Source of the DNA: an uncultured Pelagibacteraceae bacterium
GTDB taxonomy: Bacteria; Pseudomonadota; Alphaproteobacteria; Pelagibacterales; Pelagibacteraceae
Assembly (NCBI GenBank): GCA_902581795.1
Contig: CACHPL010000001.1
Span: 124,001 to 188,000 of the forward strand
Direction: 5' to 3'
Length of the DNA stretch: 64,000 bases
The notes under the pieces are model-generated. The model made no database searches. It saw only the letters and a list, made by a program, of their open reading frames with translations, and was not told the origin of the DNA. A program made the position numbers and the translations under genes. Shown here in pieces: positions 1 to 9,168 of the stretch (its first letter is position 1; each line of letters begins with the position of its first letter).

Positions 1-458
1 GAAAGTTTGGAATTATCTAAATAATTTCCTAAGGTCAAATTTTTTAAATCTTTTTTTAGTAAAATTGGTGCCGTTTTATAAAAAGATATAATTTCATAAA
101 TCATTTTAATAAAATTAAAATTAAATAAGTTATTTTTTCTTGCAAATAACGCATTAAACCCCGTACCACCATATTCAATGGTTGAGTCTTTTACGGAAAC
201 TGAAAAGGACATGTCGCTTTTTTCAAAAGGAACTTTTAATTCATTAAAAAAATTTATTAAGTTTGGATAGGTTAATTTATTAAAAACTATAAATCCAAGA
301 TCGACTGGAACTTTTTTATCGTTTTCATTTATATCGTATGTATATGAATGACCCCCAAAATGATCTTCTTTTTCAAAAAGATCCACTTTGTGTTTTTTTG
401 ATAAATAATAAGCAGCTGATAGACCTGATATTCCTGAACCAATAACTGCAATTTTCAT
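1..458 (-). CDS. FAD/NAD(P)-binding oxidoreductase, amine-oxidase-like (C-terminus outside window)
   Basis: Reading in from the ATG at 458 gives an N-terminus MKIAVIGSGISGLSAAYYL, a classic FAD-binding GxGxxG Rossmann motif, followed by an acidic FEKED at the end of the second strand and an FGGHSYTYDI stretch typical of the flavin-containing amine oxidase/COG2907 group. About 152 residues are in the window and the frame stays open to base 1. It lies 7 bases after gcvP and may be the last gene of the riboswitch-controlled gcv transcript. The substrate cannot be told; COG2907 proteins often sit near fatty-acid cyclopropanation genes, which are not visible here. Confidence 0.75.
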   Translation of the reverse strand, partial: MKIAVIGSGISGLSAAYYLSKKHKVDLFEKEDHFGGHSYTYDINENDKKVPVDLGFIVFNKLTYPNLINFFNELKVPFEKSDMSFSVSVKDSTIEYGGTGFNALFARKNNLFNFNFIKMIYEIISFYKTAPILLKKDLKNLTLGNYLDNSKL

Positions 459-465
459 TTAATAT

Positions 466-3333
466 TTAAGCCGCCTCTTCTTTATACTCTTGAAGACTTG
501 GGCAAGAACAAACTAAATTTCTGTCACCAAAAACATTATCGACTCTTCCAACTGGTGGCCAATACTTATTATCTCTCAAATACCCATTAGGAAATGCGGC
601 CTCTTCTCTTTTGTATGAGTGTTTCCATTCATTTCCACTTAATTCAATATGAGTATGCGGGGCATTTTTTAAAGGATTGTCTTTTTTATCAAAACTTCCG
701 TTGTCTACTTTGTCGATTTCCTTTTTAATAGATATCAAAGCATTACAAAAACGATTTATCTCAGCTAAATTTTCACTCTCTGTAGGTTCAATCATTAATG
801 TTCCAGCAACTGGCCAAGACATTGTTGGTGCGTGATATCCGTAATCTATTAATCTTTTAGCAATATCTTCTTCTGAAATTCCTGATTTAGATTTTATTGG
901 TCTAAGATCGATTATACATTCATGAGCGACATTTCCATTTTTACCTTTGTAAAGCACCTTGTAATGATTAGATAATTTTTTTGATATATAATTCGCATTT
1001 AAAATTGCTACCTCGGAAGCTTTTCTTAAACCTTCAGCTCCCATCATCTTTATATACATCCAGGAAATAGGTAATATACTGGCACTTCCCCATGGAGCAG
1101 CGGATACAGATCCCAAACTCTTTTCGGATCTAGTATTTTTAGTAATATTGTGATTTGGTAAAAAATCTTTTAAATGTTTTGCACATGCGATTGGACCCAT
1201 GCCTGGTCCTCCACCTCCATGCGGAATACAAAAAGTTTTATGTAAGTTAATATGACAAACATCTGGCCCAAATCTTCCAGGTTTTGCAATCCCAACTAAC
1301 GCATTTAGGTTTGCACCATCCATGTAAACTTGACCGCCCGCCTTATGAACATAATCACAAATTTCACTAATTTTTTCTTCAAAAACTCCATGTGTTGATG
1401 GATATGTTACCATTAAAGCAGCAAGATCTTTTGAATGTTTATTAACTTTTTCTTTTAAATCTATTAAATCAACATTTCCTTCATCATCACAATTAACAAC
1501 CACTACTTTCATCCCACACATTTGTGCGCTTGCAGGATTTGTGCCGTGTGCCGACTCAGGTATTAAACATACGTTTCTATTTTTTTGATTATTATTTAAA
1601 TGGAACTTACGTATTGTCATTAAACCTGAATATTCACCTTGGGCACCAGAATTTGGCTGAAGAGAAACCGCGTCAAAGCCAGTGATTTCCTTTAAATCAT
1701 TAACTAAATCATTAAATAAAACCTTATAACCCTTCATTTGATCCTGGGGTACGAAGGGGTGCGGTAAAGAGAATTCTTTCCATGTCACGGGAATGAGCTC
1801 CGCAGTAGCATTTAGCTTCATAGTGCATGACCCAAGTGCAATCATAGACCTATTTAAAGCAATATCACAATCTTCTAATTTTTTTAGATAACGAAGCATT
1901 TCAGTTTCTGAATGGTATTTATTAAAAATAGGGTGAGTAAGATATTTAGAGGTTCTTAAAAGATTTGGAGGTAAATTAGTTAACTCAACTGTATCACTAT
2001 TATTAAACATTTTTTTAACTCCAAATATTTTTAATAAAGTATTTACGTGATCAACCCTTTTTACTTCATCAAATGCTACTGATAAGGTATTTTTATCTAC
2101 AACTCTCAAATTAATTTTCTCAGATAAAGCTTTATTATTTATGGTGTCTGTTTTTTCATTAGTTCTTATAGTAACTGTATCAAAAAAATTTTCTGAATGT
2201 AGCTGATACCCAGCTGATTTCAAACCGTCAGCAAATATTTTTGCAAGTTTAGATGTTCTGTTAGCTATTTTTAAAATTCCTTCAGGTCCATGGTAAATTG
2301 CATAAGCAGCTGAAATAATTGCCAGTAGTGCTTGGGCAGTACAAATATTACTTGTGGCCTTATCTCTTCTTATATGTTGTTCTCTTGTTTGAAGGGATAA
2401 TCTAAATGCTTTTTTTCCATGCCTATCAACTGACACTCCAATAATTCTCCCTGGCATAGATCTTTTAAATTCTTCTTTGGTTGCAAAAAACGCCGCGTGT
2501 GGACCTCCATATCCCATCGGTATTCCAAATCTTTGTGCACTACCAACAACAATATCGGCCCCAAGCTCAGCTGGAGTTTTAAGTCTTGTTAAAGCTAATA
2601 GATCACTAACTACAATTACTTTACCTTCTTTTTTATGAATTAAGCTTATAGATTCACTGGGGTTTTTTATTTCACCTAAAGTTCCAGGATAAGCTAAAAC
2701 ACCACAAATAATTTTATCTTCAATACCTTTTAAAATTTTCTCTTCATCACCAATAATGAGTTCTATATTGAAAGGCTCTACTCTTGTCTTAATTATATCA
2801 ATTGTTTGCGGATTACATGAGCTTGATACGAATATCTTTTTTGAGTTATTTTTGTCTATTCTTTGACATAAACCGACCGCTTCTGCAGCAGCGGTTCCTT
2901 CATCCAACAAAGAAGCATTTGCTATATCCATCCCAGTTAAATCCATAATCATTTGTTGGAAATTAATAAGCATTTCCAGTCTACCTTGAGCCACTTCGGG
3001 TTGATAAGGAGTGTACGAAGTATACCAACCTGGGTTCTCAAGTATATTTCTTAAAATAACATTTGGGGTAACAGTATTATAATAACCCATACCTATAAAA
3101 TTCCGAAAAACTTCATTTTTTTTTGACAAAAGTTTTAATTTTTTTAGAGCATCATTCTCTGACATAGGCTCATCAATTTTAAGTTTGTCTTTAATTAAAA
3201 TATTTTTTGGAACGGTATTCTCAATTAAATTATCAATAGATTTTGAAGATATTGCTTTTAACATCTCCTTTTGGTCTGTAATACTTGGACCAATATGCCT
3301 GCTGATAAATTCTTTTGAAGTATCGTCTATCAT
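466..3333 (-). CDS. gcvP: Glycine dehydrogenase (decarboxylating), P-protein
   Basis: The 955-residue protein is a single-chain P-protein of normal length with both homologous halves (N-half SxHIGPS motif near residue 12; C-half from about 470). The PLP lysine lies in the motif NLHKTFCIPHGGGGPG near residue 699. It decarboxylates glycine and passes the aminomethyl group to the lipoyl arm of GcvH in the cytoplasm. It is third in gcvT-gcvH-gcvP and starts 1 base after the gcvH stop, so it should be cotranscribed under the glycine riboswitch. Nothing is missing from the family motifs that can be seen. Confidence 0.97.
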   Translation of the reverse strand: MIDDTSKEFISRHIGPSITDQKEMLKAISSKSIDNLIENTVPKNILIKDKLKIDEPMSENDALKKLKLLSKKNEVFRNFIGMGYYNTVTPNVILRNILENPGWYTSYTPYQPEVAQGRLEMLINFQQMIMDLTGMDIANASLLDEGTAAAEAVGLCQRIDKNNSKKIFVSSSCNPQTIDIIKTRVEPFNIELIIGDEEKILKGIEDKIICGVLAYPGTLGEIKNPSESISLIHKKEGKVIVVSDLLALTRLKTPAELGADIVVGSAQRFGIPMGYGGPHAAFFATKEEFKRSMPGRIIGVSVDRHGKKAFRLSLQTREQHIRRDKATSNICTAQALLAIISAAYAIYHGPEGILKIANRTSKLAKIFADGLKSAGYQLHSENFFDTVTIRTNEKTDTINNKALSEKINLRVVDKNTLSVAFDEVKRVDHVNTLLKIFGVKKMFNNSDTVELTNLPPNLLRTSKYLTHPIFNKYHSETEMLRYLKKLEDCDIALNRSMIALGSCTMKLNATAELIPVTWKEFSLPHPFVPQDQMKGYKVLFNDLVNDLKEITGFDAVSLQPNSGAQGEYSGLMTIRKFHLNNNQKNRNVCLIPESAHGTNPASAQMCGMKVVVVNCDDEGNVDLIDLKEKVNKHSKDLAALMVTYPSTHGVFEEKISEICDYVHKAGGQVYMDGANLNALVGIAKPGRFGPDVCHINLHKTFCIPHGGGGPGMGPIACAKHLKDFLPNHNITKNTRSEKSLGSVSAAPWGSASILPISWMYIKMMGAEGLRKASEVAILNANYISKKLSNHYKVLYKGKNGNVAHECIIDLRPIKSKSGISEEDIAKRLIDYGYHAPTMSWPVAGTLMIEPTESENLAEINRFCNALISIKKEIDKVDNGSFDKKDNPLKNAPHTHIELSGNEWKHSYKREEAAFPNGYLRDNKYWPPVGRVDNVFGDRNLVCSCPSLQEYKEEAA

Positions 3334-3334
3334 A

Positions 3335-3715
3335 TTAGTTTGGATTATCCTTTACAAATTTTTCATAATCTGGCTGACTCATTAAAGAGTCTAGCTCTGA
3401 TTTATCTTTAATTTTGATTTTAAAAAACCAGCCATTATTTTCTGGATCTTTATTTACATTTGATGGGTCATCAACAATTGGTTGATTTGTTTCCATAATT
3501 TCTCCTGACACTGGAGTGTATACGTCGCTCGCGGCTTTTGTAGACTCTACTACAGCAGCTTTTTCCTCTTTGTTTAAGCTCTTACCTTTCTCAGGTAGTT
3601 CAACAAAAACAATATCACCAAGCATTTCTGTTGCATGCTTACTAATACCGACTGTTGCTGAGTCCCCGTCTAACATGATCCACTCATGTTTTTTTGAATA
3701 TTTTTTCTCACTCAT
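3335..3715 (-). CDS. gcvH: Glycine cleavage system H protein
   Basis: A 126-residue lipoyl carrier of usual family length. The lipoylated lysine is K60 in the motif [14 protein letters not shown], followed by PVSGE. It shuttles the aminomethyl intermediate between GcvP, GcvT and the L-protein. The start at 3715 has a good ribosome site (AGGAGG about 5 bases upstream). It sits between gcvT and gcvP with gaps of 8 and 1 bases, so it belongs to the same operon. Confidence 0.97.
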   Translation of the reverse strand: MSEKKYSKKHEWIMLDGDSATVGISKHATEMLGDIVFVELPEKGKSLNKEEKAAVVESTKAASDVYTPVSGEIMETNQPIVDDPSNVNKDPENNGWFFKIKIKDKSELDSLMSQPDYEKFVKDNPN

Positions 3716-3723
3716 GCATCCTC

Positions 3724-4812
3724 CTATTTAACATAACTTTTTTTATAAAATGGTAATTTAGATATTGTGCCCTCATGCCTTTTTCCTCTTACCTCAATTA
3801 AAATTTTATTATCAATTTCTGAAAATTTACTTTTGACATATCCCATAGCAACTGGACTATTTACGCTTGGTCCATATGTGCCACTTGTGATGACTCCTAT
3901 TTCCTGACCAGTATTAGAATAAATTTTTGTTCCTTCCCTTGCTATAATTTTACCTGCTGGTTTAATGCCAACTCTAATTTTTGATACTCCGTTTTGTAAA
4001 TCCTTTTTAATATTTTCCCAGCCTTTGAATCCCCCGGTTTCTCTTCTTTTTTTTGAAATAGCCCATTTTAAATTTGCTTGTATTGGGTTAATCTTTTGAT
4101 TTAGTTCATGGCCATACAAACATAGACCCGCTTCTAATCTAAGCGTATCTCTTGCTCCTAAGCCTATAGGTTTTGCATTTTTGTCTGTGAGTAGTTTGAT
4201 AAGATTTTCAACAATTGAATTTGGTACTGAAATCTCAAAACCATCTTCGCCTGTATAACCAGAACGAGTAATGTAAATTTTCTTATCTAGAAATTCAAAA
4301 TAATTGCCATTCATAAATTTGAGCTCTTTTACGCCTTTTATAATTGTTTCAAGGATTGTCTCTGATTTGGGGCCTTGTAAAGCTATAAGTGATAAATCTT
4401 TTCTTAATTCGTATTTGCTTTCAGAATTTAAACATTTTGTAATTTCTTTAATATCGTTATCCTTGCAAGCTGCATTCAATATAATATTAAAACCATTTTC
4501 AACTCTTGTTATAATAAGATCGTCTATAACTCCTCCTTCGTCATTAATTAAAAAGGAATATTTAGACTGGTTCAACTTAATTTCTTTGAAATCTAATGGG
4601 ATAATTTTTTCTAAACTAAGTTCTATTTCTCGACCTCCATAAACAAAAAATTGACCCATGTGTGATACATCAAAAAAACCCGCGGACTGTCTTGTGTTAA
4701 TATGTTCTTTAACTATGCCATCTTTATATTGGATAGGCATCTCATAACCAGCGAAAGGAACAAACCTTGCTCCTGAATTTTTATGAAAATTATATAAAGC
4801 TGTCTTTTCCAT
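3724..4812 (-). CDS. gcvT: Aminomethyltransferase, glycine cleavage T protein
   Basis: A 362-residue T protein that releases ammonia and moves the methylene group to tetrahydrofolate. Family motifs visible include [13 protein letters not shown] near the N-terminus, [12 protein letters not shown] (the folate-site region), and [16 protein letters not shown]. It is the first gene after the tandem glycine riboswitch, starting about 20 bases past it, so high glycine should raise expression of gcvTHP. GcvT-type domains also form the C-terminal parts of SoxA and dimethylglycine dehydrogenase elsewhere in this window; this one is the stand-alone enzyme. Confidence 0.96.
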   Translation of the reverse strand: MEKTALYNFHKNSGARFVPFAGYEMPIQYKDGIVKEHINTRQSAGFFDVSHMGQFFVYGGREIELSLEKIIPLDFKEIKLNQSKYSFLINDEGGVIDDLIITRVENGFNIILNAACKDNDIKEITKCLNSESKYELRKDLSLIALQGPKSETILETIIKGVKELKFMNGNYFEFLDKKIYITRSGYTGEDGFEISVPNSIVENLIKLLTDKNAKPIGLGARDTLRLEAGLCLYGHELNQKINPIQANLKWAISKKRRETGGFKGWENIKKDLQNGVSKIRVGIKPAGKIIAREGTKIYSNTGQEIGVITSGTYGPSVNSPVAMGYVKSKFSEIDNKILIEVRGKRHEGTISKLPFYKKSYVK

Positions 4813-4832
4813 TTTGTAATAACCCTTTTTTC

Positions 4833-4979
4833 CCCATCTGTCTAAGAACCTGAGAGATTTACTCCTTCGGTGAGGCCGAAGCCTGCTTTCCAGAATTATT
4901 ACAATAACGGTCCTTTTGCCTGAGAGTTTCCTGGGAACTTGCTCCTTCGGCGCTACAATAATAGGTAGTCTCTCCCGTT
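4833..4979 (-). promoter_or_regulatory. Tandem glycine riboswitch upstream of gcvT
   Basis: On the minus strand the leader reads GGGAGAGACTACC..GCGCCGAAGGAGCAA..AACTCTCAGGCAAAAGGACC, the signature of glycine aptamer I. A second aptamer core follows with GCCTCACCGAAGGAGTAAA and ATCTCTCAGG..AGACAGATGGGG, ending about 20 bases before the gcvT ATG. Two aptamers in a row match the classical cooperative glycine riboswitch class, which usually turns on glycine cleavage genes. SAR11 genomes are known to use glycine riboswitches. No clear terminator hairpin with a T-run lies between aptamer II and the ATG, so control of translation start is likely. That mechanism is an inference. Confidence 0.93.
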
Positions 4980-4987
4980 ATGATATT

Positions 4988-5015
4988 ATTCTAACACAAT
5001 ATATCGATTAGTCAC
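4988..5015 (-). promoter_or_regulatory. Candidate promoter for the gcv leader RNA
   Basis: On the minus strand an extended -10 box (TG, one base, TAGAAT) occupies 4988-4993 plus the TG upstream. A weak -35 box GTGACT (5010-5015) lies 16 bases ahead. Transcription would start near 4980, exactly where the first glycine aptamer begins. The -35 overlaps the stop codon of the upstream DMT transporter gene. Confidence 0.5.
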
Positions 5016-5869
5016 ACTTTTTTATAATCTAGACTTTTCATTACTACAGCAGAAAGAATAATAATTCCACCAACTAGTACACTTATTGGTGGTATTTCGT
5101 TATAAAATAGCCAAACCCAAATTGGGGCGAATATAGACTCCATAAGCATTAATAAGCCTACCATCACTGCGGGAGTTGTTCTGGAGCCTATTGTTATAAA
5201 AATAAAACCAAAAGCTAATTGGGGAACACCAAGCAAAAATGATAGCCAAATATCTTTTGTTGATATAGATAAATCTTCAAGTAAAAATAAACCATATAGG
5301 CAACTCAATATTCCTGCATAAAATATTGCTGGTATCATATCAACTTTTGGGTATTTTCTAATTATTAAAATTAAAACCGAAAAGTTAATCGGGATTGTCA
5401 AAGCAGCTAAATTTCCTTTTAATGATCCTGTCCCCAATGAATCACCGATCATTAAAATTACGCCAATCATTGCCAATACAATTGCAACATATCCTCGAGG
5501 TGAAATTTTTTCTTTTAAAAAAATATAGGCTACTATTGGTAAAAAAACTGTTTGAGTACTAATAATAAAAACTACATTAGCAACAGTTGTTTCCATCATA
5601 GAATACATATAAGCAACGAAGTTTGTGGATAAAAATATCCCTCCTATAAAGCCAGGCACTCCTGCTTCTTTGACTTTTTTTAACGTTTTTTTTCCATAGG
5701 TTAATAAAATAAAAGCTATTAATACCCAGAGAAAAAATATTGATCTATAAAAAAGGATTTGCCAGATATCTGCACTTTCGAAGGATCTTAAAATAAGTCC
5801 GCCCCAACTTAAACAAAATCCACCTGTAAGAATAAGTAAAGGTCCGGGTATTTTATAAACAAAATTCAT
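5012..5869 (-). CDS. EamA/DMT-family transporter
   Basis: A 285-residue inner-membrane protein with about ten hydrophobic segments and two EamA repeats. The halves show the typical paired pattern (PGFIGGIFLSTNFVAYMYSM in the first, PQLAFGFIFITIG in the second). DMT proteins usually export small metabolites or amino acids; the substrate cannot be read from sequence. It starts directly after the pxpC stop, so it is probably the third gene of a pxpB-pxpC-transporter operon and might move a compound related to 5-oxoproline or glutamate. That link rests on context only. Confidence 0.88.
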   Translation of the reverse strand: MNFVYKIPGPLLILTGGFCLSWGGLILRSFESADIWQILFYRSIFFLWVLIAFILLTYGKKTLKKVKEAGVPGFIGGIFLSTNFVAYMYSMMETTVANVVFIISTQTVFLPIVAYIFLKEKISPRGYVAIVLAMIGVILMIGDSLGTGSLKGNLAALTIPINFSVLILIIRKYPKVDMIPAIFYAGILSCLYGLFLLEDLSISTKDIWLSFLLGVPQLAFGFIFITIGSRTTPAVMVGLLMLMESIFAPIWVWLFYNEIPPISVLVGGIIILSAVVMKSLDYKKV

Positions 5870-6793
5870 TTAGAATTGTCCTACATAATCTTGAAAAGCA
5901 TTTTCCGCAACAGCCAAATTGACCAATTTGAATTTAATTTTGCTTCCAGGTGTTTTTTGAACCAATTTATCATAATCAGCTGTAATAACATTTGCAATCT
6001 TAGGATATCCTCCAATAGTTGGATGATCGGACAAAAGTATGATTGGCTGACCATCGCCCGGTACTTGAATAGATCCTTTCGTTATGCCTTCTGATTTAAT
6101 ATTTACACTAACTTTATTTTCTAGTCTTTCTCCTTCTAATCTCATTCCCATTCGGTCAGTTAATCTTGAAATATTGTATTCTCTTAAAAAAAAATCTTCT
6201 TGGCTTTTTTTCGAAAAATAATGAAATTGTAAACCTTTCATTACTCTTATTGTGTAGTTGCTATCAAAATCAATTTTAATTTTTTTGGTTTTTCTAGTTG
6301 ACTCTATTTTATTAAAAAATATTTTTTCTTCAACTTGTAGCTTGTTTCCATTGTTTGGACCGATTTTTGCCCGAACTAAAGTAGAAACACTTCCTTTTAT
6401 TTCTTTTAATTTAAAACCTCCAAAGATTGCAAAATAACCATAAACAGAATTTACAGTTGAGAGAATATCTATCTTGTCTCCATTCGAAACTATAAAACTT
6501 TCATTAGGTGAACCCTGTTTTGTATCGCCATTTTTACTGATGATATTAAAATTAACTCTTCCTGAAATAGCCACCAATGCAGACCCTCCAACAAGTTCAA
6601 GTAATGGTCCTTGATAAGCAAATTCTAAAGCTCCCTCAGAAACTTTATTACCAACTAATTTATTTGAAATACAAAATGATAATTGATCCATACAACCACT
6701 TGCCACGATGCCAAGGTGTTGTAAGCCAAATCTTCCTAAATCTTGAAAGGTGGAATTTATTCCGGGTCTTAAAACTTTAAAATAGTTATTCAT
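5870..6793 (-). CDS. pxpC: 5-oxoprolinase subunit C, biotin-dependent carboxyltransferase-like
   Basis: A 307-residue protein of the KipA/PxpC (AHS2) family. Motifs seen are LRPGINSTFQDLGRFGLQHLGI at the N-terminus, the downstream SGCMDQLSF, and the late QVPGDGQPIILLSDHPTIGGYP. With PxpA and PxpB it forms the prokaryotic ATP-dependent 5-oxoprolinase that opens 5-oxoproline to glutamate. Its start overlaps the end of pxpB by 8 bases, which suggests translational coupling. Length and motifs look intact. Confidence 0.93.
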   Translation of the reverse strand: MNNYFKVLRPGINSTFQDLGRFGLQHLGIVASGCMDQLSFCISNKLVGNKVSEGALEFAYQGPLLELVGGSALVAISGRVNFNIISKNGDTKQGSPNESFIVSNGDKIDILSTVNSVYGYFAIFGGFKLKEIKGSVSTLVRAKIGPNNGNKLQVEEKIFFNKIESTRKTKKIKIDFDSNYTIRVMKGLQFHYFSKKSQEDFFLREYNISRLTDRMGMRLEGERLENKVSVNIKSEGITKGSIQVPGDGQPIILLSDHPTIGGYPKIANVITADYDKLVQKTPGSKIKFKLVNLAVAENAFQDYVGQF

Positions 6794-7475
6794 TTTTAAA
6801 AGATAATAGATCTTTCTTTGAAATAGATTTAAATTTTACGGTGTCTCCAGGTGACAGTACGCTAGTATTTATTTTATTAATGTTAAATAAATCAAATGGC
6901 GTTTTCCCAATGATATTCCAACCCCCAGGACTTTCAAAAGTATAAATTGTACAGAATTTTTCTACAACACCAACCGATCCTTTATTTATTTTTATACGAG
7001 GTGTATCTAGTCGATCGTGGTATAGATTGCTATTTAGATCTCCAAGAAAAGGTTGTCCAGGAACAAATCCTATCATGTAGACAAAAAAATCAGTATTTAA
7101 ATGTTCGTTTACTATTTCTTGAAAATTTAATTTAGTTTTATCTTCTAATCTTTTTATATCTAAAGCGAATTCTTCATCATAACACACTGGTACTTCCACA
7201 ACTTTGCTTTTCTCAGATAATGTCATCTTAGAATAGTCATTACTCTTAATAAATTCTATTATTTCTTTAGACTTAGTTTGACCTAGCTCAAAATTAATAA
7301 TGAGCTTATTATAGGAAGGAGTATAATTTAAAATTCCTTTGATTTTTTTGTTATTTACAGAGTCCCTTATAAAGTTAAAAAGTTTAATTACTTCTTTATT
7401 TGTTTTTTTATTAACTTCATCACCAAAATCACATGTGATTCCGCAGTCTCCGATATTACTTATTTTTTTTAACAT
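6786..7475 (-). CDS. pxpB: 5-oxoprolinase subunit B (KipI/AHS1 family)
   Basis: A 229-residue protein of the AHS1 family that partners PxpC. Family marks include the N-terminal GDCGITCDFGDEVN, the VPVCYDEEFALDI region, the YMIGFVPGQPFLGDL loop and the later SPGGWNIIGKTPFDLFN. It is the first gene of a minus-strand operon and is divergent from pxpA across 37 bases, so all three subunits of 5-oxoprolinase are encoded together but on two transcripts. Confidence 0.93.
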   Translation of the reverse strand: MLKKISNIGDCGITCDFGDEVNKKTNKEVIKLFNFIRDSVNNKKIKGILNYTPSYNKLIINFELGQTKSKEIIEFIKSNDYSKMTLSEKSKVVEVPVCYDEEFALDIKRLEDKTKLNFQEIVNEHLNTDFFVYMIGFVPGQPFLGDLNSNLYHDRLDTPRIKINKGSVGVVEKFCTIYTFESPGGWNIIGKTPFDLFNINKINTSVLSPGDTVKFKSISKKDLLSFKNE

Positions 7476-7479
7476 AAGT

Positions 7480-7488
7480 TGTTATAAT
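7480..7488 (+). promoter_or_regulatory. Extended -10 element for pxpA
   Basis: The bases TG-T-TATAAT fill 7480-7488 in the 37-base gap between pxpB and pxpA. A perfect -10 with the extended TG upstream could drive pxpA from about 7495. No good -35 is seen at the expected distance. The A/T-rich gap must also hold the pxpB promoter on the other strand. Confidence 0.45.
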
Positions 7489-7512
7489 AGATACTATATA
7501 AAGGTTTAAAAT

Positions 7513-8286
7513 ATGGAAATTAATATTAATTGTGATCTTGGAGAAAATTCAAAATTCTGTTCTACAGAAAATGACCCTTTATTACTAGGTATAGTTAATT
7601 CTGCAAATGTAGCTTGCGGTTATCATGCAGGTGATGAAAAAACTATGAAAAAAACAGTAGAGATTTCCAAGAAAAAAGGTGTGAGTATTGGTGCGCATCC
7701 TTCTTTTAACGATCCAGAAAACTTTGGTAGAAAAAGACTAGATTTGCCCCCAAAAGAAATTACTAAGCTAATAATTGACCAAATTGATATTTTAACTGAA
7801 ATCGCAAAACAAAATTCTATGAAAGTAACCCATGTCAAACCCCATGGTGCATTAAACAATATGGCATGTGAAGATTTTGAATTAGCAAACCTGATTGCTA
7901 AGTCAATTGTACATGCAAATAAAGATTTAATTTTTTTAGTTCCAACGGGATCTGAAATGGAAAAAGCTGGTAAAAAACTTAAGATGAAAGTAGCTGCTGA
8001 AATATTTGCTGATAGAAATTATGAAGACGATGGTAATTTAGTTTCTAGATCGAAACCTTATGCGTTAATTACAGATCCAGAAATTGCCAAAAAACATGTA
8101 ATTAAAATGGTTAAGAATCAGTCTTTAAATTGTTTTTCAGGAAAGCAAATACCTTGTGATATTGACTCAGTATGTGTACATGGAGACGGCAAAAGTGCTG
8201 TGGGAACTGCCAAAGAAATAAAAAAAGGTCTATTACAAAATGGTGTGACTCTTAGACCATTGGATCAGTTTAAAAAATTTCTTTAG
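7513..8286 (+). CDS. pxpA: 5-oxoprolinase subunit A (LamB/YcsF family)
   Basis: A 257-residue LamB/YcsF protein of usual length. It starts with the family signature NINCDLGE and contains NVACGYHAGD, IGAHPSF, DPENFGR and the KPHGALNN motif, all typical of PxpA. It is the third component needed for 5-oxoproline hydrolysis with PxpBC, encoded just across the divergent promoter region. 5-oxoproline arises spontaneously from glutamine or glutamate and from peptide turnover, so this is likely a repair and salvage function. Confidence 0.95.
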   Translation: MEININCDLGENSKFCSTENDPLLLGIVNSANVACGYHAGDEKTMKKTVEISKKKGVSIGAHPSFNDPENFGRKRLDLPPKEITKLIIDQIDILTEIAKQNSMKVTHVKPHGALNNMACEDFELANLIAKSIVHANKDLIFLVPTGSEMEKAGKKLKMKVAAEIFADRNYEDDGNLVSRSKPYALITDPEIAKKHVIKMVKNQSLNCFSGKQIPCDIDSVCVHGDGKSAVGTAKEIKKGLLQNGVTLRPLDQFKKFL

Positions 8287-8294
8287 AGTTGGTT

Positions 8295-8780
8295 ATGTAT
8301 AAAAAAATTTTCATTGTGCTAATAGCAGCTTTTGTTCTTTCACAATATTTAGGTGTTTCCCAAGGAGCATCAAGTGATAGTGGTAGCTCTGATAATTATT
8401 TAGATCAATATAAAGAAGCCAAAAAATTTATACAAAGGGCTAAAAAGTTAGAAGAAAAAAACAAAACTGAGAGGGCTACAAAATTGTATATTAATGCTCT
8501 AGGTAAATTACAACAAGCCTACAAGACAGACAGAAATAATCCCGATATTTTAAATTATCTTGGATTCGCACTTAGAAAGACAGGCAAATTTGAAGAAGCA
8601 GAAAAATACTATTTAATGGGTTTAAAAATCAAACCTAATCACAATGGTATAAATGAATATTTGGGAGAACTTTATGTAAAAACTGGCAGAATAGAATTAG
8701 CAAAAGAGAGATTAGAAACTTTAAAAAATTGCAATTGTGAAGAATACGATGAATTAAAAGAGGTAATTGAAAAAAATTAA
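8295..8780 (+). CDS. Secreted TPR-repeat protein
   Basis: From the ATG at 8295 (chosen over a TTG at 8289) the product is 161 residues with a signal peptide (basic MYKK, hydrophobic FIVLIAAFVLSQYLG, then a small-residue region). About three tetratricopeptide repeats follow, such as PDILNYLGFALRKTGKFEEA and NEYLGELYVKTGRIELA. Such periplasmic TPR proteins are adaptors for protein contacts. Cysteines occur as CNC near the C-terminus. It follows pxpA by 8 bases and abuts the DoxX gene. The precise role is unknown. Confidence 0.82.
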   Translation: MYKKIFIVLIAAFVLSQYLGVSQGASSDSGSSDNYLDQYKEAKKFIQRAKKLEEKNKTERATKLYINALGKLQQAYKTDRNNPDILNYLGFALRKTGKFEEAEKYYLMGLKIKPNHNGINEYLGELYVKTGRIELAKERLETLKNCNCEEYDELKEVIEKN

Positions 8781-9167
8781 ATGCACATAGTAGAAGTTTT
8801 TGGAAGAATTTTAATATCTTTACTTTTTATATTTGAGGGTATTAGAAAAATTTTTAACCCTGATATGGGAATGATGTATATGGCAGATCATGGTGTGCCT
8901 GAGATTCTTTTCTATCCCTCAGTTGCTTTTGAGATCATAGTGCCACTTATATTAATTGCTGGTTATAAAACTAAATTAATGGCCTCTTTGCTTGCTTTGT
9001 TTGTAACTAGCGTAACATTAATTTTTCATATTCCTCTAATTTTTTCAGATAGTATGCAACTTCTTGCGGCGTTAAAAAATATTTCTATTTTAGGAGGATT
9101 ATTAATTTTGATTTCAAACAAACCACAGATTTGTAGTTTTGATTATTATCTTGAAAATAAAAAATAA
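8781..9167 (+). CDS. DoxX-family membrane protein
   Basis: A 128-residue protein with four hydrophobic segments and the DoxX-like start GRILISLLFIFEGIRKIFNP, followed by an EIIVPLILIAGYKTKL segment. DoxX proteins are small quinone- or redox-linked membrane proteins of mostly unknown role. The ATG follows the TPR gene's stop codon with no gap, which suggests cotranscription. The end lies 1 base from the convergent photolyase gene. Confidence 0.85.
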   Translation: MHIVEVFGRILISLLFIFEGIRKIFNPDMGMMYMADHGVPEILFYPSVAFEIIVPLILIAGYKTKLMASLLALFVTSVTLIFHIPLIFSDSMQLLAALKNISILGGLLILISNKPQICSFDYYLENKK

Positions 9168-9168
9168 C

